Assembly: GCA_019637395.1 (NCBI GenBank)
Contig: JAHBVR010000004.1
Location: forward strand, 310,001-374,000
Direction of reading: 5' to 3'
DNA from: Vulcanimicrobiota bacterium
Lineage (GTDB): Bacteria; Vulcanimicrobiota; Xenobia; Xenobiales; JADMJV01
DNA: 64,000 nt
Part shown: positions 57,795 to 64,000 of the stretch, one piece after another
Layout: each line of letters starts with the position of its first letter
Position numbering within the stretch: position 1 is the stretch's first letter
Program-made: the position numbers and the translations under genes
Notes under the pieces: model-generated
What the model was told of the DNA's origin: nothing
Seen by the model: only the letters and a program-made list of their open reading frames with translations
Databases searched by the model: none

Positions 57795-58843
57795 GCAGCA
57801 TTCGTGTATTGGTGGTGGATGACCGGCCCGACTACCGCCTCTGGGTCCAGGAAGTCTTGCAGAAAGACGGGCGCTTTTTGGTGCTGGCCAGCCTGCCCAA
57901 TTGTGAGGACGCACTGCGTTTCATTCGCCTGGAGCCGCCGCAGGCGGTCACCATCCGTTGGCCGATGGGAGATGGTTCCAGCGCGACCTGCGTACGCCAT
58001 GTGAGCGCTCAGTTCGCCACCCCGGTGGTGGCTCTGGTGGACGGGGATTTTGCCAAGAACGAAGCGCAGGCTCTGCGCCAGGGAGCGGTGAGCGCCTTCC
58101 TGGCTCGACCCGACCGCCAGCATCACGATTATGCGCGGCGCTGCCGGGCTTTGTGCGATCACGTGGCGGCCATGAGCAAGGTCCATATCATCCGCCGTAA
58201 ATTGGGGGACAGTCCTTTCTCTTCGGCCGATATTGGCGAGGGCCCGAGCGCCGGGGAGAGGCCGCCCTCTCCTTCTTCCGGGCAGCTTATGGCGGTGGGT
58301 ATCGTGGCTTCAACCGGAGGTCCGGCGGCTGTTTGCGAAATTTTGCGGAAGCTTCCCAAGGATTTTCCGGCCCCCGTTTTATTGGTGCAGCACATTACTT
58401 CCGAGTTCAGCCAGAGCTTTGTAGATTGGCTCAGCAACAACATTGGACTGCGGGTAACTCTGGCGGAGCACGAGGAGTTCACGCTGCCGGGCACTGTCTA
58501 TGTGGCTCCGCCCGACTATCACCTGCATTGGGAAAACCGGCGCACCTGGTTGCGCAAAGGGGAACGGGAATGTTGGCAGCGCCCCTCGGGCAACGTGCTC
58601 TTTCGTTCCATGGCGGAAAGCACACTCTCTTGTATCGGTGTGATTCTTACCGGGCTGGGAGAGGATGGGGCTCAAGGGCTTTTAGCGCTACGCCAATCCG
58701 GAGCCCACACCATCGCTCAGGACCGCTCCAGCTGCGTCGTCTACGGAATGCCCAAGGCTGCGGTTCGAATTGGAGCGGTGGACGAAGAACTGGCGCTCGA
58801 GAGAATTGGACCCCGGTTGTTGGAGCTTGCCGGGGTACCCTGA
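57791..58843 (+). CDS. cheB: CheB-family methylesterase with degenerate receiver
   Basis: 350 residues from GTG 57791. The C-terminal methylesterase/amidase is complete: Ser in GIVASTGGPA, His in LLVQHITSEF and Asp in LTGLGEDGAQG. The N-terminal receiver begins normally (VLVVDDRPDY), but the expected phosphoacceptor motif is AVTIRWPMGDG with Arg where Asp should be, the Lys is Arg (FLARPD), and the Thr/Ser is Val. So phosphorylation by CheA is unlikely and regulation may be by conformational binding. Last gene of the operon. Confidence 0.88.
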   Translation: MSSIRVLVVDDRPDYRLWVQEVLQKDGRFLVLASLPNCEDALRFIRLEPPQAVTIRWPMGDGSSATCVRHVSAQFATPVVALVDGDFAKNEAQALRQGAVSAFLARPDRQHHDYARRCRALCDHVAAMSKVHIIRRKLGDSPFSSADIGEGPSAGERPPSPSSGQLMAVGIVASTGGPAAVCEILRKLPKDFPAPVLLVQHITSEFSQSFVDWLSNNIGLRVTLAEHEEFTLPGTVYVAPPDYHLHWENRRTWLRKGERECWQRPSGNVLFRSMAESTLSCIGVILTGLGEDGAQGLLALRQSGAHTIAQDRSSCVVYGMPKAAVRIGAVDEELALERIGPRLLELAGVP

Positions 58844-58950
58844 TCCTTCAGGGCGATGACGTTCTGCTCTGGGGCTTTGGGGCCACGGAGGGCTATGCTG
58901 TGCAGACGGGGTTGGTGTGCCCCACACACACGATTGGAATGGAGTTTCCT

Positions 58951-59517
58951 ATGAATATTACCCTCTATGCAAGCTTTCCCGACGCCCATCTGGCCGAAAA
59001 GGCCCTGGCCGCGTTGCTCGACCGCGGTGCCGACCAGAAGGACCTCTCGGCCCTTTTCCCGCCCGACTATCTGCGTGGGGATGAAGACAAGACCGTGGTC
59101 GACAAGGCCACTTCCGGCGTGACGACCACCACCAGCGCCGATGCCGCTTCCGGTGCCGGCAAGGGGGCCGGCATCGGTCTGGGCGTCGGTGCCCTGGCGG
59201 CTCTGGCCTCGCTGGTCATCCCCGGCTTCGGTCTCGTCACCGGCGGCGGCGCTCTGGCCACCGCTCTGGCCGGACTGGCCGGCGCCACCGTGGGTGGAGC
59301 TATCGCCGGCGGCGTGGCCGGCTACATGCAGGACCAGGGTGTGCCCCACCGCATCGCCATCGATTCGGAAGAAGCCTTGAAGAATGGTCGCGCCGTGGTG
59401 GCCGTGGCTTGCCCAACCGGCAACCTGGGCGAGTTCGAGGTTCGCGAGATTATCAATAAGTACAGCGCCGATACTTATGGGCGCGCCGACGCCGCCGCCA
59501 TCAATCAGATGCCTTAA
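58951..59517 (+). CDS. DUF1269-like glycine-zipper protein (188 aa)
   Basis: 188 residues from ATG 58951 (alternative ATG 58939). N-terminal ITLYASFPDAHLAEKALAALLDRG resembles the general-stress (YflT/DUF1269-type) alpha-beta module, followed by acidic linker and a long Gly/Ala-rich hydrophobic region (about 70-130, GLGVGALAALASLVIPGFGL, GATVGGAIAGGVAG) typical of glycine-zipper membrane hairpins, and a C-terminal alpha-beta module (ALKNGRAVVAVACPTGN). Followed by a terminator. Stress-related role inferred only. Confidence 0.72.
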   Translation: MNITLYASFPDAHLAEKALAALLDRGADQKDLSALFPPDYLRGDEDKTVVDKATSGVTTTTSADAASGAGKGAGIGLGVGALAALASLVIPGFGLVTGGGALATALAGLAGATVGGAIAGGVAGYMQDQGVPHRIAIDSEEALKNGRAVVAVACPTGNLGEFEVREIINKYSADTYGRADAAAINQMP

Positions 59518-59534
59518 GGGTCGGGTTTTAATCT

Positions 59535-59560
59535 GAGGGGAGAGTTTCCGCTCTCCCCTC
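59535..59560 (+). terminator. intrinsic terminator of the glycine-zipper gene
   Basis: GAGGGGAGAG and CTCTCCCCTC form a perfect 10-bp stem around TTTCCG, followed by ACTTTTGTGTTT. It lies 17 bp after the stop at 59517 and upstream of the GH13 gene. Confidence 0.85.
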
Positions 59561-59586
59561 ACTTTTGTGTTTATGAAGGAGAGGGT

Positions 59587-61386
59587 TTGTCTGTGACCGT
59601 CGCGTCCGCTAAGCAATCAAAAATCACTGCTATGGGAGCAACTCTTTTAAAAAAAGGTTGCTCCTTCCGAGTTTGGGCTCCTTTTGCCGAGGAAGTATCG
59701 GTTATCGGCAGCTTCAACGAATTTATTCCCGGCCAGAATCCCCTGAAGCGGGACGATACGGGATATTGGTCCGGAATCGTGGAGCAGGCCAAAGCCGGCG
59801 ATGAATATCGCTACCATTTGCGCAATGGTGAAAAGGAGTTTTCGCGTATCGATCCCTATGCCAGAGAGGTGACCAACTCGGTCGGTAACGCAGTGATCTA
59901 CGATCCTCAAAGCTTCGATTGGGGTGAAGATGAAAAGTTCCCGGGCATCGGGCCCTTTAATGAGCTGGTCATCTACGAAATGCACATCGGTACTTTCCAG
60001 GATTCCCAGGGCGAGGGACCCGGCACTTTTGCCGACGCCGAGAAACGCCTGGGCCATCTCAAGCGGTTGGGTATCAATGCGGTGGAGATACTGCCGGTGG
60101 CCGAATTCCCCGGAGATTGGTCGTGGGGTTACAATCCTTCGCACATTTTCGCGGTGGAAACGGCCTACGGCGGGCCGGATGCCTTCAAGCGCTTTATCAA
60201 AAAATGCCATGAATACGGCATCGGAGTGATTCTCGACGTGGTTTACAACCACATGGGTCCGAGCGATCTGGACCTCTGGCAGTTCGACGGTTGGTCGGAT
60301 AACGGGATGGGGGGGATCTACTTCTATAACGATGAGCGTTCCAATACTCCTTGGGGCGATACTCGGCCCGACTATGGACGCGTGGAGGTTCGCCAGTTTT
60401 TGCGCGACAATGCCATGATGTGGTTGGAAGAATTTCGTGTGGACGGATTGCGCTATGATTCCACTCTGTATATGCGGACCATCGACATGGTCCGCGAGAT
60501 TCCCGAAGCCTGGCAGCTCTTTCAGGGCTTGAATGGAGAAATTCGGGCGCGTTTTCCCGGCAAAATCTTGATCGCGGAAGATTTACAGGATAGCCATGCG
60601 CTGACCGCCCCGGTGGAAGAAGGGGGAGCGGGTTTCCACAGTCAGTGGTGCGCTCATTTTGTCCATCCGGTGCGAGCCGCCGTGACCACGCCGGAAGACG
60701 ACCAGCGCTCCATGGGTCAGGTGGCCGGTGCTCTGCTGCAACGGTTCAATAACGATGTCTTCCAACGGGTCGTCTATAGCGAGTCTCATGACGAAGTGGC
60801 CAACGGCAAGCAGCGGGTGACTTCCGAAGTGGATGCCGAAAATCCGCGAGATTGGTACGCGCGGCGGCGGTCCACCCTGGCTGGCGCCCTGGCCTTGACC
60901 GCCCCGGGAATTCCCATGCTCTTTCAAGGCCAGGAATTCTTGGAAGATGGCTGGTTCGAGGATACGGTGCCGCTGGACTGGGAATTGTCCGAGGACTTCC
61001 GCGGCATCGTGCGTCTTTATCGCGACTTGATTCGCTTGCGGCGCAATCTCGACGGAGTTTCGGCCGGCCTGACCGGCCAGGGCATCCAGATGATTCGGAA
61101 CGACGAGGACAAAAATGTGCTCGCCTATACCCGTTACGCCGAACCGGACCAGGAGGTGATGGTCATCGCCCATCTCTCGGCCCGGGAGATGGAAACGTTT
61201 CGCCTCGGCCTACCCGGGCCCGGCACCTGGAAGATTCGATTGAACACGGCTGCTTCCATATACAGTCCCGACTATGACGAGCCCAAAGGCGGAGAAATCA
61301 AATCCGAGGAAGTCGCCTGGGACGAACAGCTATACAGCGCCGAATTTAAATTGGCGCCGTATAGCTTGATGATTCTCAGCCGTTGA
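59587..61386 (+). CDS. GH13 alpha-glucan enzyme (branching enzyme / trehalohydrolase type)
   Basis: 599 residues from TTG 59587 (GTG 59593 also possible; AGGAG upstream). N-terminal CBM48-like domain (FRVWAPFAEEVSVIGSFNEF), then GH13 barrel: GINAVEILPVAEF, YGIGVILDVVYNHMGPSDLD, VDGLRYDSTLYM (nucleophile Asp), ILIAEDLQD (acid Glu) and SESHDE (third Asp), then MLFQGQEF. Sequence course lies between GlgB and malto-oligosyltrehalose trehalohydrolase (TreZ). No glgA, glgC or treY is in the window, so the choice stays open. Cytoplasmic; glycogen or trehalose metabolism. Confidence 0.85.
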   Translation: MSVTVASAKQSKITAMGATLLKKGCSFRVWAPFAEEVSVIGSFNEFIPGQNPLKRDDTGYWSGIVEQAKAGDEYRYHLRNGEKEFSRIDPYAREVTNSVGNAVIYDPQSFDWGEDEKFPGIGPFNELVIYEMHIGTFQDSQGEGPGTFADAEKRLGHLKRLGINAVEILPVAEFPGDWSWGYNPSHIFAVETAYGGPDAFKRFIKKCHEYGIGVILDVVYNHMGPSDLDLWQFDGWSDNGMGGIYFYNDERSNTPWGDTRPDYGRVEVRQFLRDNAMMWLEEFRVDGLRYDSTLYMRTIDMVREIPEAWQLFQGLNGEIRARFPGKILIAEDLQDSHALTAPVEEGGAGFHSQWCAHFVHPVRAAVTTPEDDQRSMGQVAGALLQRFNNDVFQRVVYSESHDEVANGKQRVTSEVDAENPRDWYARRRSTLAGALALTAPGIPMLFQGQEFLEDGWFEDTVPLDWELSEDFRGIVRLYRDLIRLRRNLDGVSAGLTGQGIQMIRNDEDKNVLAYTRYAEPDQEVMVIAHLSAREMETFRLGLPGPGTWKIRLNTAASIYSPDYDEPKGGEIKSEEVAWDEQLYSAEFKLAPYSLMILSR

Positions 61387-61388
61387 AA

Positions 61389-61847
61389 TCAAAAGCTGTC
61401 TTTGAGAGCTACGCTGGTGCCCACCAGCCCGCCACTGAGAGCGCCGGTGACGGCCAGAGCGGCTCCGGCGGCCCAACTGTGCCCGCTGGCGCCGAGCACG
61501 CAACCGGCGATGCCGCCGATGGCCATGGCTCCCAGGCCGATGCCGAAGGACTGCTCGGATAGGCCTACGCGAGCTGCGCCGATGGTGGCGGCGACACCCA
61601 GGCCGGTTCCGGCCACGGCGCCGGTGGCGCCTCCCAGAAAGCCGCCACCGCCGGCACCGGCGAAGAGGCCGACTCCGGCACCGACCGCCGCGCCGATGAA
61701 GACGGGGGCCAGGGCTTTCAGAGTGGAGGGTTCAGCCGGAGTAAAATCTTCTTTGGGTTGTTCGGGAGCCGGGGCCTGATCGGGTTTATGGACCGGCGGC
61801 TTTTGATTGGGGGTGGGATTGGACTGGATGAATGCGCTGACTTTCAT
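61389..61847 (-). CDS. glycine-zipper membrane protein with Pro-rich N-terminus (152 aa)
   Basis: 152 residues from ATG 61847 with AGGAG 9 nt upstream. Pro/Gln-rich flexible N-terminus (about 1-45: NPTPNQKPPVHKPDQAPAPE) then a long Gly/Ala-rich membrane region with several small-x-x-x-small patterns (GAAVGAGVGLFAGAGGGGFLG, GLGAMAIGGIAGCVLGASGH). Three or four membrane hairpins are plausible. No homologue recognised. It joins the other small stress-type proteins of this region. Confidence 0.65.
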   Translation of the reverse strand: MKVSAFIQSNPTPNQKPPVHKPDQAPAPEQPKEDFTPAEPSTLKALAPVFIGAAVGAGVGLFAGAGGGGFLGGATGAVAGTGLGVAATIGAARVGLSEQSFGIGLGAMAIGGIAGCVLGASGHSWAAGAALAVTGALSGGLVGTSVALKDSF

Positions 61848-62025
61848 GATGGGTTTTCTCCTGCTCTCTCTCCGTATGCTTTTGGAATCTAACCGAGCGG
61901 GCTGAAAACTTTCTGAACCGGCGAGTATGACAATACCCGAAGCGAGGGACACGCCAATCTGCTGCCAGCCATCCGCCCAGGCTACCATCAACTAAGAGCA
62001 ATACACGTAGAGACGGGAGAAACCT

Positions 62026-62274
62026 ATGAATCAGAAGTTACACAGCACCGGCAAGCAAATAGCCGATAAGGCTGACCAGGCGCTGACTCAGATGGGCGGA
62101 GTGCTGCAAAAGGCCGCCGGCCAACTGGAGGCCGGCAGCCAGTATCTCAATGACAGCCGGGTCTCCGATATGCAGGCGGATCTCACCAATTTGATTCGCA
62201 AGTATCCGGCCCAGGCTTTGCTGGCCGGGCTTTCCTTGGGATTTTTGACGGGCGCCGTTCTTAGCCGGCGCTAG
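62026..62274 (+). CDS. ElaB/YqjD (DUF883)-like small protein
   Basis: 82 residues from ATG 62026 with GGGAGA upstream. Amphipathic helical N-terminal (LHSTGKQIADKADQALTQMGGVLQKAAGQLE) and a C-terminal membrane helix (AQALLAGLSLGFLTGAVLSRR) make the DUF883 pattern: a stress-induced protein that tethers ribosomes to the membrane in E. coli. The Arg-rich end is typical. Confidence 0.7.
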   Translation: MNQKLHSTGKQIADKADQALTQMGGVLQKAAGQLEAGSQYLNDSRVSDMQADLTNLIRKYPAQALLAGLSLGFLTGAVLSRR

Positions 62275-62353
62275 ATTTGTCATTACGGCAGACCCGCTTG
62301 CTGGCGTAGCGCACAAGTCGGAGGACCGTGAGAGAACTAAGAGGGTATGGTAA

Positions 62354-62749
62354 ATGCACAACAACAACACGGAATTACGCCAGTTTATTGAAGAAAAGCC
62401 ACTGACCAGCCTGGGTGGAGCCCTGCTGGTCGGGTTCGCGGTGGGCTCGGGAGCAGCCATGCCTCTTTTGCTGGGAGCAGGCTTGAGCCGGGCCGGTCTG
62501 GGCGGAATGCTCAAGAGCTGGTTGCGTCAGGAAATCGAGCAGGGAGTACGCGGCTGGCTACAGCGACAGCCGCCCCGGCCTGAGGTGGAACCCGAACTGG
62601 AGCCAGTGGTGGAGGACCACAGCCAGAGCGACAGCGGAGCTCCGGGCGAAACTCCTTTAGCCCGCAAGGTCAGCGAAGAGTTGGCCGGGTACGCTGGTAC
62701 CGAGGTCCAGGTATCGCAATCGGTTCAAGGTGATCGGCCCACTAAGTAG
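62354..62749 (+). CDS. hypothetical protein with membrane hairpin (131 aa)
   Basis: 131 residues from ATG 62354. Hydrophobic Gly-rich segment at about 18-52 (LGGALLVGFAVGSGAAMPLLLGAGLSRAGLG), then a charged helix LRQEIEQGVRGWLQRQ and an acidic Pro-rich disordered tail (EVEPELEPVVEDHSQSDSG). Not recognised; similar in outline to the preceding DUF883-like protein, 79 bp upstream on the same strand. Confidence 0.6.
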   Translation: MHNNNTELRQFIEEKPLTSLGGALLVGFAVGSGAAMPLLLGAGLSRAGLGGMLKSWLRQEIEQGVRGWLQRQPPRPEVEPELEPVVEDHSQSDSGAPGETPLARKVSEELAGYAGTEVQVSQSVQGDRPTK

Positions 62750-62915
62750 CATGAAAACCACCCCCAAAGAAATGCGGACGGTCGCCAGCAAGCTGGCTTC
62801 ACTTCCGCGATTTGGACCGGGGTGGTTTTATGCATGTCCCGTTGGGCGTCAGCCCGCTTCGCGGGACTGACGGGAAAAAATCTCCCACGTTAAAGGGGGA
62901 TGGAGGGTGGTGATG

Positions 62916-63125
62916 ATGTCCAACTGGGCCATCACATTTTTGCTCCTGGCCTTTGTTTCGGGCCTGTTTGGATTTGTTGGGATGGGAGAAGAGGCCGCGC
63001 CTCTGGCGCGCCTGCTTTTCAATCTATTTTTATTTCTTTTCCTGGCGGCCGTCTTTGTGCGCAACGTCTGGCAGTCGGGAGCTTTCCGGGCGTGGCGCGA
63101 CGAGGATCTGCCGAACCACCGGTAA
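62916..63125 (+). CDS. DUF1328-like small membrane protein
   Basis: 69 residues from ATG 62916 (ATG 62913 also possible; GGAGGG at 62902-62907). Two helices, WAITFLLLAFVSGLFGFVG and LARLLFNLFLFLFLAAVFV, with the short glycine-rich turn typical of DUF1328 (YtjA) stress proteins. The last 96 bp overlap the convergent MMPL gene, which is unusual but the two frames both look real. Confidence 0.7.
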   Translation: MSNWAITFLLLAFVSGLFGFVGMGEEAAPLARLLFNLFLFLFLAAVFVRNVWQSGAFRAWRDEDLPNHR

Positions 63126-64000
63126 GACGACCAGGGAAGTGATCAGGCTGCTGATCACTCCCAGGCCCATGATCAGGCCGAGGCTGGCAATGCCGCGGTA
63201 GGGTGAAGTGACCAGCGAAATGTAGCCGAGCACGGTGGAGACCCCGGAAACCAGCACGGCATTGCCTGTCGAGCCGGCAAAGACGCCGTGCTGGGGATGG
63301 CCGCGCAAGCGGTGTACCACGTGCACGCCAAAGACCAGGCCAATGCCCAGAGTCAGGGGCAAAGCCGTGGCATTGGCGGGATTGAAGTTGATCCCCAATA
63401 ATCCCATTGCTCCCAACATCCAGACCACCCCCAGCAGCTTGGGAGCGAGCGCCCACAGAGCCTCGTCCAGACGCCGGAAGGAAAGCAATAGAATCAGACT
63501 GATGGCCAGCAGGGCATTGCGCCCGGCCAGCCAGTAGGAGTCTTTAAGCTGTTGGAGATAGGTCTGGGTCAGCAGAGGCAGTCCCGTAACCTGTGGATCG
63601 ACCCGGGATAGCTCTTGCAGAAAGCGTTCCAGAGAGGCCTTCTCCCAGATGTCTTCCTTGGGGTAGATTTTGATTAACCAGAGGGAGCCCTGGTGATAAC
63701 GGTTGAGCAGGTCGGCGGGCAGTTGGCTCCATTGAGGCTCCGGTTCTTCGCGCTGAGCGTCCAGCCATTCGTGCCGGCTGCGCAGATCTTGCTTGAATTC
63801 GCCGAAAAAGTGAGAGAGGCCATCCTGGATAGGACCGGGCCCCAACTGCCCAAGGACCTGGCTGACTTCCGCGTCTCCACCGTTGAAGCGTTTTTTTAGC
63901 TCCAACAACTGCTCGGTGCTGAGCCGCTGACCTGGTTCCGGCAGTTCTTTCAGCCATTCGGGAGTTTCTCCGCGCCTGGCCAGCAACTCGTGAATGCGCG
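63030..64000 (-). CDS. MMPL/RND-type transporter, N-terminal part beyond window
   Basis: The frame is open through base 64000, giving about 323 C-terminal residues. A periplasmic loop (about 1-160) is followed by transmembrane segments in MMPL order: LAISLILLLSFRRLDEALWALAPKLLGV, LGAMGLLGINFNPANATALPLTLGIGLVFGVHVVHRL, NAVLVSGVSTVLGYISLVTS, and SLGLIMGLGVISSLITSLVVLPV, ending in a basic tail. NPANATALPLTLGIGLVFGVHVVHRLR is close to the HpnN/MMPL hydrophobe exporter signature, so it may export hopanoids or lipids. The 3' end overlaps the DUF1328-like gene by 96 bp. Confidence 0.88.
   Translation of the reverse strand, partial: RIHELLARRGETPEWLKELPEPGQRLSTEQLLELKKRFNGGDAEVSQVLGQLGPGPIQDGLSHFFGEFKQDLRSRHEWLDAQREEPEPQWSQLPADLLNRYHQGSLWLIKIYPKEDIWEKASLERFLQELSRVDPQVTGLPLLTQTYLQQLKDSYWLAGRNALLAISLILLLSFRRLDEALWALAPKLLGVVWMLGAMGLLGINFNPANATALPLTLGIGLVFGVHVVHRLRGHPQHGVFAGSTGNAVLVSGVSTVLGYISLVTSPYRGIASLGLIMGLGVISSLITSLVVLPVVRQILVAPRPESSRLPDVAHKDGRQEKK

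Noticed and set aside
62848-62871. GTCAGCCCGC-TTC-GCGGGACTGAC stem-loop after the 131-aa gene as a terminator
   Set aside because: The flanking run is A on the plus strand, not T, and there is a bulge; it is on the wrong side to end plus-strand transcription.
1-64000. CRISPR arrays, tRNA or rRNA genes and intact insertion sequences
   Set aside because: No evenly spaced spacer-repeat structure, no tRNA-like cloverleaf recognised and no transposase-like frame seen; the only array (34.6-35.1 kb) has directly abutting units without spacers.

Overview
The window is GC-rich, gene-dense bacterial chromosome with almost no mobile DNA. It encodes an ADP-heptose epimerase, a GT9 heptosyltransferase-like protein, beta-barrel and lipoprotein signals and an MMPL/RND exporter, so the host is a diderm. 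Small membrane proteins of unclear role, an OpcA-type zwf operon, a bacterial deoxyhypusine-synthase-like enzyme and many orphan secreted proteins argue against a well-studied proteobacterium. A poorly characterised diderm phylum (Eremiobacterota, Armatimonadota or a Cyanobacteriota relative) is a guess, not a result.

Layout. 1-8.4 kb: housekeeping and metabolic genes (hldD 3' part, M20 amidohydrolase, double-FHA protein, sirtuin, EEP-fold nuclease/phosphatase, MsrB, DHS-like enzyme preceded by a candidate 10-codon leader peptide). 8.6-20 kb: an envelope-polysaccharide island with a secreted GH114-like hydrolase carrying FN3 domains, a TPR plus outer-membrane barrel protein, a 1206-residue secreted protein with three tandem repeats and a PelA-type deacetylase domain, another TPR protein and a GH114-like lipoprotein. 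A VapBC pair and a decayed nucleotidyltransferase-type module are inserted in it. 20-25 kb: GNAT, RMND1-type protein, lipoprotein MsrB and propeller proteins. 25-29.5 kb: tightly coupled tal-zwf-opcA-pgl operon for the oxidative pentose phosphate branch. 29.5-44.5 kb: mixed genes, including a ClpP-fold protein without its catalytic residues, DacB- and VanX-type peptidoglycan enzymes, a C39-like cysteine peptidase divergent from a HAD phosphatase, BipA, and a deiminase-fold enzyme. A tandem array of roughly ten 50-bp hairpin units sits between two convergent genes at 34.6-35.1 kb. 44.6-47.1 kb: GT9 and GT87-like glycosyltransferases. 47-50.3 kb: NarL-type regulator and two secreted proteins.

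50.4-58.8 kb is a complete chemosensory operon with overlapping genes: hybrid histidine kinase, MCP, CheW, CheR, CheW, CheA-receiver fusion, CheB. Two partners depart from consensus: the CheB receiver has lost its phosphorylation residues and the MCP hairpin tip is altered. 58.9-63.1 kb carries small glycine-zipper or membrane stress-type proteins around a GH13 alpha-glucan enzyme, ending in an MMPL exporter that runs off the window.

The most interesting points are the split Pel-like export/modification module without a visible synthase, the hairpin array, the candidate leader peptide, the phosphorylation-deficient CheB and the pseudo-ClpP. All functions are read from motifs and context; no database search was possible.
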